From NCBI GenBank assembly GCA_041166745.1, contig JBEEGH010000009.1, forward strand, positions 186,001 to 250,000: a stretch of DNA of 64,000 bases. The letters run 5' to 3'. Numbering within the stretch: position 1 is the stretch's first letter; every line of letters begins with the position of its first letter. The notes under the pieces were generated by a model that searched no databases, was not told the origin of the DNA, and worked only from the letters and a program-made list of their open reading frames with translations. Positions 52,366 through 60,682 of the stretch are shown in pieces. Source of the stretch: DASUCS01 sp041166745. GTDB taxonomy: Bacteria > Actinomycetota > Acidimicrobiia > Acidimicrobiales > JACDCH01. Position numbers and translations under genes: made by a program.

Positions 52366-54145
52366 TGACGATGCCGTCCGCCTCGAGGTCGGCTTCGATG
52401 GGAACCGCGTCGGTGATCGTCTTGCCGTTGATCGTGTAGCGCTCGGGCCGTAGGCGCGCCGACGGCAACAGCTCGACCTTCGTATCGGAGTTGGGCAGGG
52501 TGAAGGACACGTCGACCGTCTTCGTCGAGCCTTGCGGGACGATGTAGATCATCCCGCCGACGGTGGCCGGACCGTCGTTGCCTGCGGTGATGAATCCCGG
52601 GTCGGCGTTGCCGATGTTGTACGCCGCGGTGGGTAGGTAGAAGAGCACATACGTGCGGTGATCTCCAGGGTCGACGAAACCCGGCGATCCTCCTTCGATG
52701 TACGGGCTCGTGTCGTTCGGGTCTCGACGAGGGTTGGTGATCGTGAGCCGCATGTGCACGCGCGTCCGATCGGTACCGAGCGGGGTCGTCGTTACCTCGA
52801 TCGTGGGGTCGATGAGGTAGTCCAGCTTGTTCGCGCTCACATTCGTCACGAGCACACCCAACTGGTGGCTATCCAGAGCGCCATCGGCTCCGAGCTTCTC
52901 CCACAGGATCTGCTCGTCGGGATCGCCCGACCACGCTTGGAGGTGTCGTCCCTTCGCGGCATCAGCGAGCACGGCGGCAGCGGCGGGGATCGAGAACGAG
53001 CGCAGGTTCATCGCCTCGAAGATCGCGGTAGCCACCTTGCTCTGCGCGTCGTAGCGATCGAACCGGCTGTCAGCGGTGCCGAACTTGAGATAGTTCTCGT
53101 GCAACAACTGCTTGGTCACGGTCTGCGTCGAGTACGTCACCCCGTCCACCGTGACTGGACCGATCACGCCGAGCAGTCGCTGAAGCGTGACGATGTCAAC
53201 GAAGATCACGCCGTCGACGGCGCCGAGCGGAGACTGCTCCGACATGCTGGCGTAGATCGGCGCGATCGACGGGAAGTTGGGCGACGTGTCGACCGTGCGC
53301 CATTCCTTGCCGATGTTCATCCAGCCGTACAGCTGTTGGAGGTCGGGCGGCACCGGCGCGCTGTGAGGATCCAACAGGAAGAGCGGACCGGTCGACAGGA
53401 AGCCGCTCACGTCGATCGTTCCATTGTTGATCTTGGCCAGGCCCGCCGTGGTCGTGATGCCGCCTCCGCGCATCTCGCTGTTGTTCCCTGCAAGCACGAG
53501 ATAGCGCCGCGGACCGACGAGAAACGACCGCAGGGTGCGCGTGAGCGAGATGCCATCGTCGAGCTGGCGTTGCGCCTTCGCGAGACGTTGCACAAACTTT
53601 TCACGCGCACCACTGAGGGGCGGCAGCAGGAACCCGCTGGCGCCGACATCAACAGTTGGCAACTCATGGCTCAACTCGACGAGTTGCGCATTCACCGCGT
53701 CGATGAGCCGTACACGCGTGTCGGGCCCATGGGTGGCGTCGAGTGCGGTCTGTACCTCATGCGCGGTGCGGCGCGACAGGCCGCCCACCTCGGCGGCGGC
53801 TCTCGTCAGATCCCGGACACCGCGGGACTGGTTGCCGAGAATGGGTACATGGTCGAGGAGCGACAGCCAGCGGCTGTCGTCCGCCAGTTGCGCCGCTCGA
53901 TCGAGGTGGGCCGCCGCCTGATCGGCCACGTTCGCGACGCCACCGCGCTGATCGACGGTGTGCAGATCGAGCGCCGCCAGCGCGTCCTGTCCGGCGTCGA
54001 GCTCACGTTTTATGCGCAGTACATCGATCGCGCACAGCGCGACGAGAACGACGAGCGCGCCGAGAACCAGCCACGTCCACCGTTTGAGAAATGCTCCGGC
54101 CGTTCGGGCCGGCGCGGAATCAGTCTGTCGCGCTGACGCGCGCAA
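52352..54145 (-). CDS. DUF4012 membrane-anchored extracytoplasmic protein
   Basis: A 597-residue protein with one N-terminal membrane helix (WTWLVLGALVVLVALCAID), a coiled helical region (about 50-160) and the DUF4012 core (YLVLAGNNSEMRGGGITTTAGL, GAVDGVIFVDIVTLQRLLGVIGPV). DUF4012 proteins are found near exopolysaccharide and cell-surface genes and are related to LytR-type folds, but their role is unknown. The available start is TTG at 54145, 26 bp inside the upstream small gene, so the two are probably translationally coupled. Confidence 0.78.
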   Translation of the reverse strand: MRASARQTDSAPARTAGAFLKRWTWLVLGALVVLVALCAIDVLRIKRELDAGQDALAALDLHTVDQRGGVANVADQAAAHLDRAAQLADDSRWLSLLDHVPILGNQSRGVRDLTRAAAEVGGLSRRTAHEVQTALDATHGPDTRVRLIDAVNAQLVELSHELPTVDVGASGFLLPPLSGAREKFVQRLAKAQRQLDDGISLTRTLRSFLVGPRRYLVLAGNNSEMRGGGITTTAGLAKINNGTIDVSGFLSTGPLFLLDPHSAPVPPDLQQLYGWMNIGKEWRTVDTSPNFPSIAPIYASMSEQSPLGAVDGVIFVDIVTLQRLLGVIGPVTVDGVTYSTQTVTKQLLHENYLKFGTADSRFDRYDAQSKVATAIFEAMNLRSFSIPAAAAVLADAAKGRHLQAWSGDPDEQILWEKLGADGALDSHQLGVLVTNVSANKLDYLIDPTIEVTTTPLGTDRTRVHMRLTITNPRRDPNDTSPYIEGGSPGFVDPGDHRTYVLFYLPTAAYNIGNADPGFITAGNDGPATVGGMIYIVPQGSTKTVDVSFTLPNSDTKVELLPSARLRPERYTINGKTITDAVPIEADLEADGIVIRPP

Positions 54146-54407
54146 GCCGACGTGCGCCGAGAACGGCCACCGTCAGACCGCCGCCGACGAGCAAGAGGAT
54201 CCCCGCGTTGGTGCCTGTCTTCGCGGTCGTGGTGCCTGCCGTCTTGATGGTGGTCGCCGTAGTCGAGGTAGTCGTTGTTCCGGTGTTGCCGGAACCGGAA
54301 CCCGATCCAGATTGCGCGGACGAAACGCTGGCCAGCGACAAGGTCAGCACCACCGCCAGAAACGCTCCAGCCATGATTCGTCGAGCCATCAATCCAGTCA
54401 TTCGCAC
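54120..54407 (-). CDS. Small secreted Ser/Gly/Thr-rich protein with sorting-like C-terminus
   Basis: A 95-residue protein with an N-terminal signal sequence (MAGAFLAVVLTLSLASVSSAQ), a low-complexity Ser/Gly/Thr linker (residues about 32-65) and a C-terminal helix (AGILLLVGGGLTVAVLGA) before a basic tail. AKTGTNAG before the helix resembles a sortase signal but lacks the leading Leu-Pro or Leu-Ala, so anchoring is uncertain. GTG at 54407 has GGAGA 8 nt upstream; the ATG at 54401 is the alternative. It lies directly upstream of the DUF4012 gene. Confidence 0.65.
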   Translation of the reverse strand: MRMTGLMARRIMAGAFLAVVLTLSLASVSSAQSGSGSGSGNTGTTTTSTTATTIKTAGTTTAKTGTNAGILLLVGGGLTVAVLGARRLARVSATD

Positions 54408-54582
54408 GTTGTCTGTCTCCCCAAAACGCGTCTGTTGGTCGACCCGAGTTCGTCGCCGGTGCCCCTACTTCCTGCTACTCCGGGCCCCGGCCAAGCTTCG
54501 GCGATCACCCTAGCCCGGTACCCCATTGCGACAAAGTCATCCCGCTTGCCCGGGGCTGCCTTTCGATGGCATCATGCCAGCG

Positions 54583-54618
54583 ATGTCGCCGACCAAGATC
54601 GTCCTCGTAGTGACCTAG
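54583..54618 (+). CDS. ilvB leader peptide
   Basis: A short frame, MSPTKIVLVVT then stop (or with ATG at 54574, MPAMSPTKIVLVVT), contains Ile, Val, Leu, Val, Val in consecutive codons. It ends 98 bp before ilvB and is followed by a hairpin and a terminator. Branched-chain-amino-acid-rich leaders control ilv operons by ribosome-mediated attenuation, so this is a good candidate. It is too short to be tested by coding statistics. Confidence 0.7.
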   Translation: MSPTKIVLVVT

Positions 54619-54684
54619 CGCACGTAGCCCCCACCGCCACGTGCGCTTGCTCGACCTCCCAGCCGGGAGGTCGTCGTCGTTTTT
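54618..54684 (+). terminator. Attenuator region of the ilvBNC operon: hairpin A plus intrinsic terminator
   Basis: Hairpin A pairs GCGCACGT (54618-54625) with ACGTGCGC (54639-54646), starting at the leader stop codon. The terminator stem is CGACCTCCC (54652-54660), loop AGCC, GGGAGGTCG (54665-54673), a perfect 9-bp stem, followed 6 nt later by TTTTT (54680-54684). The terminator ends 31 nt before the ilvB ATG. I could not find a convincing antiterminator pairing by eye, so the switching mechanism is open. Confidence 0.7.
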
Positions 54685-54715
54685 CACCGAGATTTTCAAG
54701 AGAAAGCTGAGTCCG

Positions 54716-56470
54716 ATGCCGCAGATCAATGGTGGTCAAGCCCTCATCCGAGCCCTCGAGATGGAGGGCGTGGAGGTCATCTTCGGCCTTCCGGGCGGGG
54801 CCATCCTGCCCGTGTACGACCCGATCATCGACTCACCGATCCGCCACATCCTCGTGCGCCACGAGCAGGGCGCCGGCCACATGGCCGAGGGGTTCGCCCA
54901 CGCCACCGGGCGTCCGGGCGTGGCGATGGTGACGAGCGGCCCAGCGGCCACGAACATCGTCACTCCGCTCTGCGACGCCTACATGGACTCCGTGCCGATG
55001 GTGGTCATCACCGGCCAGGTGGGTACGGCGTCGATCGGTACCGACGCCTTCCAGGAGTGCGACACCGTGGGCATCACGCGGTCGGTCACCAAGCACAACG
55101 AGCTCGTGACCGAGGCGGCCGACATCCCTCGGGCGGTCCGCGAGGCGTTTCACATCGCGACGACCGGCCGACCTGGCCCGGTCCTCATCGACATCCCCAA
55201 GGACATCGTCGATCCGAAGAACCCTCGCTCCGCCATGGATTGGTACTGGCCGTCCGACGACGAGATCTCGGCGGGGCTCCCCGGCTACAAGCCGACGACC
55301 AAAGGTCACCCGCGCAAGATCAAGGAGGCGGCCGAGCTCATCCTGCAAAGCCAGAAGCCGGTGATCTACGCCGGGGGCGGCATCTTGAAGGCTCGGGCGG
55401 CAGAGGCACTACGTGAGCTCGCCGAACTGGTGGACATCCACGTCGTCACGACGTTGATGGCCCGAGGCGCGTTCCCCGACGATCATCCGCTGTGTCTCGG
55501 AATGCCGGGCATGCACGGCAACTACACGGCGGTGACTGCGATGCAGAAGTCCGACCTGCTGATCGCCCTCGGCTCGCGGTTCGACGATCGCGTCACCGGC
55601 AAGGTGCCGTCATTCGCGCCCGACGCCAAGATCATCCACGTCGACATCGATCCGGCCGAGCTGGGCAAGGTCCGACGACCCGACGTGCCCATCGTCGGCG
55701 ACTGCCGCCTCGTCATCGAAGAGCTCGTGAAGGCGGTGCGCGACCTCGGAGGCCGGGAGGCACAACCCGATCGGAGTGCGTGGAAGCAAACGATCTCGGG
55801 GTGGCAGGAGAACTTTCCGCTGACGTACGAGCAGTCCGAGCCCGGTGACCTGTTGAAGCCGCAGTACGTGCTCGAGCAGCTGCGCAACTCCGCACCCGAC
55901 GACTGCATCGTCGCGTCGGGGGTCGGCCAGCATCAGATGTGGACGTCGCAGTACTGGAAGTTCAACCATCCGTACACGTTCGTGAACTCGGGCGGGCTCG
56001 GGACGATGGGGTTTGCCATCCCCGCGGCGATCGGGGCGAAGGTCGGTCGACCCGACCGCATGGTCTGGGCAGTCGACGGCGACGGCTGCTTCCAGATGAC
56101 GGCACAAGAGTTGGTGACCGCGTCGACGGAACGCATCCCCATCAAGGTCGCGATCCTCAACAACGCGTATCTCGGCATGGTCCGCCAATGGCAGGAGATG
56201 TTCTACGAGGAGCGGTACAGCGAGGTCTACCTTTCGCCCGACCTGCCCGACTACAAGATGTGGGCGGAGTCGATGGGCTGCATCGGCATCCGCGTCGAGT
56301 CACCGGAAGAAGTGCAACCGGCGATCGACAAGGCCAACAGCATCGACGACCGCTCCGTGGTGATCGAGTTCCGCACGGACAGTCGCGAGAAGGTCTTCCC
56401 CATGGTCGCCGCGGGCGCTTCGAACGACGAGATCATCACGGCCCAGTCGCACAGAGAGGTGATCCAGTGA
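54716..56470 (+). CDS. ilvB: Acetolactate synthase large subunit
   Basis: A 584-residue thiamine diphosphate enzyme that condenses pyruvate to acetolactate (or acetohydroxybutyrate). The catalytic glutamate is in RHEQGAGHMAEG; the FAD/cofactor middle domain has RFDDRVTGK. The ThDP motif runs from VDGDGCFQMTAQEL to NNAYLGMVRQWQ. The ATG at 54716 starts MPQINGGQALIRALEMEG; the longer frame to 54641 would cover the terminator and is not used. It overlaps ilvN by four bases. Confidence 0.97.
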   Translation: MPQINGGQALIRALEMEGVEVIFGLPGGAILPVYDPIIDSPIRHILVRHEQGAGHMAEGFAHATGRPGVAMVTSGPAATNIVTPLCDAYMDSVPMVVITGQVGTASIGTDAFQECDTVGITRSVTKHNELVTEAADIPRAVREAFHIATTGRPGPVLIDIPKDIVDPKNPRSAMDWYWPSDDEISAGLPGYKPTTKGHPRKIKEAAELILQSQKPVIYAGGGILKARAAEALRELAELVDIHVVTTLMARGAFPDDHPLCLGMPGMHGNYTAVTAMQKSDLLIALGSRFDDRVTGKVPSFAPDAKIIHVDIDPAELGKVRRPDVPIVGDCRLVIEELVKAVRDLGGREAQPDRSAWKQTISGWQENFPLTYEQSEPGDLLKPQYVLEQLRNSAPDDCIVASGVGQHQMWTSQYWKFNHPYTFVNSGGLGTMGFAIPAAIGAKVGRPDRMVWAVDGDGCFQMTAQELVTASTERIPIKVAILNNAYLGMVRQWQEMFYEERYSEVYLSPDLPDYKMWAESMGCIGIRVESPEEVQPAIDKANSIDDRSVVIEFRTDSREKVFPMVAAGASNDEIITAQSHREVIQ

Positions 56471-57005
56471 CGGCCGGCGACGGAATCCACCATCACATTC
56501 TCTCGGTCCTCGTGGAGAACAAGCCTGGCGTACTCGCGCGCGTGTCGGGGTTGTTCGCTCGACGGGGCTACAACATCTTCAGCCTCGCCGTCGCGCCGAC
56601 AGAGGATCCGCGGTTCAGCCGGCTGACGATCGTGGTCGATGTCGAATCGAATCCGCTCGAGCAGATGGTGAAGCAGCTGTTCAAGCTCATCCACGTGGTG
56701 AAGATCACCGAGCTCGATCCGCGCGAGTCGGTCGAACGTGAACTGCTGCTCGTCACCGTCTCGGCGGCAGCGGAGATCCGCGGTCAGATCATCGAGCTCG
56801 TGCAGGTGTTCGGCGGCCGGATCCTGGCCGTCGGCTCCGACCTGCTGACGATCAGCATCGAGGGCGCGCCCGAGAAGGTCGACGACTTTGAAGAACTCCT
56901 ACGTCCATATGGGATCGTGGAGCTGCAGAGGACGGGCCGCGTGGCTCTTCCCCGTTTGGAGCGCACGGCACCTCGCCTGCGCCAAGTGAGAGGCAAGGTG
57001 TCCTG

Positions 57006-57006
<1 letters not shown>
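56467..57006 (+). CDS. ilvN: Acetolactate synthase small regulatory subunit
   Basis: A 179-residue subunit with an N-terminal ACT domain (HHILSVLVENKPGVLARVSGLFARRGYNIFSL) that binds valine for feedback control of IlvB, and a C-terminal ACT-like domain (LDPRESVERELLLVTVSA). The GTG at 56467 overlaps the ilvB stop, and the stop shares a base with the ilvC ATG, so the subunits are coupled. Confidence 0.95.
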
Positions 57007-58040
<1,034 letters not shown>

Positions 58041-58298
58041 TCTTGCCGCCTGACACAGGCGGTCGCGGCAGCGTCCTGGGGGCTCGGTCATTACACGGTC
58101 ATCAGTCGAGGCAACGACAACTTCGTGCATCAGACATCGTGGCTCGGCGGTCCGACCTGGACTGCTTCGTCGCTCCTCCCGCACACGGGGACAACGCTCG
58201 CGATGCAGGGCGGGCCCACCGTCGTTTCGCGCGGCAGTGGCCAACTCGACGTCTTCGTGTGGGGCACTGACAACGGCGTGTATCAGTTCTGGCAGTAG
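58041..58298 (+). pseudogene. Remnant of a DUF346-like repeat (sugar-binding propeller type) protein
   Basis: Starting directly after the ilvC stop and in the same frame, 85 codons encode residues such as ASWGLGHYTVISRGNDNFVH and PTVVSRGSGQLDVFVWGTDN, ending VYQFWQ at TAG 58296-58298. The pattern VxSxGxGxLDVFVxGTDNxxYxxW is that of DUF346/PLL-lectin-like repeats, here two partial ones and the usual W-rich end. There is no start codon or ribosome-binding site for it. It looks like the broken 3' end of a larger secreted protein gene, with the rest lost. Confidence 0.6.
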
Positions 58299-58648
58299 CC
58301 GCTCGGCCGACCGTCGTCGCGTAGATCAATTGTGTCGCGCGTTGGAGCGACAACTCGGGCGTGCAATGCCCGCAGCCGCTTCCTCATCCGCCAGACGGTC
58401 TGGCGCGAGACCGTTCCGGCCCGATACCTGCCGCGACCGACGCGCACGGCTCGGCCTCTGCGCACTTCCCAGCGGAGTGCATCGGACACCGTCTTGCTGG
58501 GTCGTCCTTCGATCTCGAGGCCGTAGGCCTCGATCGCGGCGATGAGTTCACGTGTCGTGACCTCTCGCCCGACGCCTACCAAGGACACGATGAGCGCGTA
58601 CCGCAGAGAGAGGCCGCTCAGCTGTCTGCTCTGGAAGCGCCAGTCCAT
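58283..58648 (-). CDS. Small winged-helix-like protein inside an inverted-repeat element
   Basis: A 121-residue basic protein from the ATG at 58648 (MDWRFQSRQLSG). Residues about 15-85 look like a winged-helix DNA-binding domain: VTTRELIAAIEAYGLEI, GRPSKTVSDALRWEVRRGRA and VRVGRGRYRAG, with helices followed by a wing. A basic tail (QTVWRMRKRLRALHARV) follows. The open frame also runs back through the right inverted repeat to a GTG at 58717 (144 residues), so the start is uncertain. Both inverted repeats lie inside this longer frame: the left arm encodes the segment around VVAPTRDT, the right arm CRALERQ. I have no named family; a DNA-binding role, perhaps for the repeats themselves, is inferred. 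Confidence 0.55.
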   Translation of the reverse strand: MDWRFQSRQLSGLSLRYALIVSLVGVGREVTTRELIAAIEAYGLEIEGRPSKTVSDALRWEVRRGRAVRVGRGRYRAGTVSRQTVWRMRKRLRALHARVVAPTRDTIDLRDDGRPSGYCQN

Positions 58649-58705
58649 CTCGCGAATTCTCTCGCGAGGGTGTGACACCCAGATTTGTCGCTCCAACGCG
58701 CGACA
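58333..58705. mobile_element. 373-bp element bounded by perfect 21-bp inverted repeats
   Basis: The left arm (58333-58353) begins TGTCGCGCG and ends GAGCGACAA. The right arm (58685-58705) is its exact reverse complement, beginning TTGTCGCTC and ending GCGCGACA. Just inside, GGG at 58357-58359-type bases are only partly matched. The flanks differ and I found no clear target-site duplication. The arms are close to but not inside any large gene: left of it is the DUF346 remnant, right of it a terminator-like hairpin. Without a transposase, it may be a non-autonomous element or a regulator locus with its own binding sites. Confidence 0.6.
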
Positions 58706-58711
58706 AACCAG

Positions 58712-58744
58712 GTCCACGCGCCGCCGGGCGCCGACCGCGTGGAC
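58712..58744 (-). terminator. Inverted repeat downstream of the glycosyltransferase gene
   Basis: GTCCACGCG (58712-58720) and CGCGTGGAC (58736-58744) form a perfect 9-bp stem with a 15-nt loop, 31 nt past the stop of the minus-strand gene at 58775. A weak run TTT follows on the minus strand. A second small hairpin (GGTCCC-TC-GGGGCC, about 58752-58765) lies between. A terminator role is inferred from position. Confidence 0.4.
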
Positions 58745-58774
58745 AACAATACGAGAGGTGTGGTCCCTCGGGGC

Positions 58775-60682
58775 CTACTGGTCTTGGCTGTCGGCCGCGA
58801 ATGGTGTGAGTTGTAGCGGACAAGGCGTCGTATCGAAGGCCAAACCGTCGAAGTCGATCGTGCCGGTACCGCCCGGCAGCACGAGCCGAAGCGCGGTGAA
58901 ATGCGCGGGTATTGCGGCGACCGCACAGGAGGTCTCGGTGGACGGGCGGAGGCTGACGACGGCGACCAGATTCGGCTCGAACACACCCGTCCATCGCGGC
59001 CCATTGGTCGCTGCGAACGGGAGTGGTGAGGTCGGCACTGGCTGAAAGCCACCGGTCGAGCTCTTGCCCAAGACTGTCGCGTATCCGGCAAGTCCGCACG
59101 GTCCACCACTGCGGTTGACGAATCGAAGCAGATTCGGGTCATTCCCCGATGCGACCTCGAGCTGATCGGAGCGACAAGGTGTCACGCCGGGCGGTAGCTC
59201 GATCGCGGTGCCGTCCAACGGCGCCGTGTAGCCGCCGAGCTCGTAGACGAACGTCGCCATGCGGCGAGTGCCGCTCTGGCCGCCGGCGGTTCCCGAGTAC
59301 ACGTACTCCTCGCGGTGGACTTGCCGCACGCGGAAGGTCGGGCCGAGCAACGCTTCGACGTTGCGCGCGATGTCAGGATCTTCGCCATTGACGAGCTCGC
59401 CATGGTTGACGATCAACGTGACGCCACGGTCGAGAAGGAATCGGGCCGTCTCGGCGGGCGCGTGATGGCGGGCGCGTTCCCACTCGAACGAGTTCACGAC
59501 GCCGTCGAGGTTCACGACGGGTCGATCGGAGAAATAGCCGACGACGCCTGCATCCCAGGAGGCAATGACCACGTTCGATGGCGTGTTCTCGCGCACCCAG
59601 ACGGCGGCCGCCCGGTCGCCTTCTTGCAACGAGCGCAGTTCTGGATCCGTGATCTGACGCGCGCTGAAGACGAATGCGAGCGCGAAGGGCAGGACGAGGA
59701 TCGCCTGCACGGTCCTGAGCGACTGGCCCTCGGCGACGACGCCTTCCGCGAAGTCGCCGGCGGCATGGAGGAGCAACATGAAGAGGTACAGCGCGACCGG
59801 CGCGTAGTACCAGAGGTACACCTCGACGGACAGCACCCGGTAGTAGCCGACGAGCAACACGCAGGCCGCGGCGAACCAACTCGTCTCGGCCAAGAACGAC
59901 GTCGTCCGTGCGAACCGGTCCGACGCCAGCCGTCGAGCGCCGATGCCAACGGCCAGCGCGACGAGTGCCACCACCGACACGGCGACGAGCCGGCCCGCCG
60001 TGAGGGGCTGCCGCTTGATCACGCCGCTGACCTGGAGCGGGCTCCCGAACACGACCTGGTTGGCCAGCAAGTACACGGCGGCCACTGCGCCGACGGGTAC
60101 GAACCGTTGCCAGGCTCGCGTCGCCACGAAGAGGCAGGCGATGACGAACACGGCGTCGGTGCGGCCGAGGAACGCCACCACCAGCATCACGGCCATGAGG
60201 CGCTCGTTGCGTTTGAGCACGGCGGCGATGAGCCCCGCGTACGCGAGCGCGGTGACCCCAGACTCGAGCCCGTTGACGAAGATCTTGAGCACGTAGGGAT
60301 TGCCGGCGATCAGCGCCATGAGCACGGCAACGGTGCCGGTCGACACCCGTGACAGCCGCGGGCCCACGATGCCGGCGATGACCCACAACGTCGCCGCCCA
60401 CAGCAGCAGTTGCAGCACGAGCAACGCTCGTACGGCGGCCAGACCCGAGAATCCGACGAGGTAGGGGAGCGCGCAGATGCCCTGCCACAGCGGGTGATAG
60501 CCGTTTGTGTGATCGAGGCCGTTGAAGGTCGACCCGTGCCCGTGGGCGATCTCGCGCCCGATCTGGAAGTAGTAATACGCGTCGTCGAACGTGACCGTGA
60601 ACGGGGCCGCGCCCCACAACACGATGATGGGAAGCCAGGCGCCGCAAACGGCCAGTGCCGTGATCCGCAGCGTCCTTGTCAC
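58775..60682 (-). CDS. Multi-pass GT-C-type glycosyltransferase-like membrane protein
   Basis: A 635-residue protein with about ten membrane helices in the first 380 residues and an extracytoplasmic C-terminal domain (about 390-635) with several cysteines. The first loop has FTVTFDDAYYYFQIGREIA and GLDHTNGYHPLWQ, the acidic-pair pattern of GT-C enzymes that use polyprenyl-phosphate sugars. The donor and acceptor are unknown. The true start is GTG at 60682, overlapping the FadD stop by four bases; the much longer open frame (to 62395) is an antisense-type shadow of the ligase gene. Confidence 0.8.
   Translation of the reverse strand: MTRTLRITALAVCGAWLPIIVLWGAAPFTVTFDDAYYYFQIGREIAHGHGSTFNGLDHTNGYHPLWQGICALPYLVGFSGLAAVRALLVLQLLLWAATLWVIAGIVGPRLSRVSTGTVAVLMALIAGNPYVLKIFVNGLESGVTALAYAGLIAAVLKRNERLMAVMLVVAFLGRTDAVFVIACLFVATRAWQRFVPVGAVAAVYLLANQVVFGSPLQVSGVIKRQPLTAGRLVAVSVVALVALAVGIGARRLASDRFARTTSFLAETSWFAAACVLLVGYYRVLSVEVYLWYYAPVALYLFMLLLHAAGDFAEGVVAEGQSLRTVQAILVLPFALAFVFSARQITDPELRSLQEGDRAAAVWVRENTPSNVVIASWDAGVVGYFSDRPVVNLDGVVNSFEWERARHHAPAETARFLLDRGVTLIVNHGELVNGEDPDIARNVEALLGPTFRVRQVHREEYVYSGTAGGQSGTRRMATFVYELGGYTAPLDGTAIELPPGVTPCRSDQLEVASGNDPNLLRFVNRSGGPCGLAGYATVLGKSSTGGFQPVPTSPLPFAATNGPRWTGVFEPNLVAVVSLRPSTETSCAVAAIPAHFTALRLVLPGGTGTIDFDGLAFDTTPCPLQLTPFAADSQDQ

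Noticed and set aside
54408..54715. T-box or other amino-acid riboswitch before ilvB
   Set aside because: No T-box sequence (AAnnnTGGTACC-like) is seen; the short leader peptide with Ile/Val/Leu codons and the terminator explain the region better.
59160..59185. GGAGCGACAAGG, resembling the core of the inverted-repeat family
   Set aside because: It lies in a coding part of the glycosyltransferase gene, has no complementary partner arm nearby and lacks the CTCGG extension.
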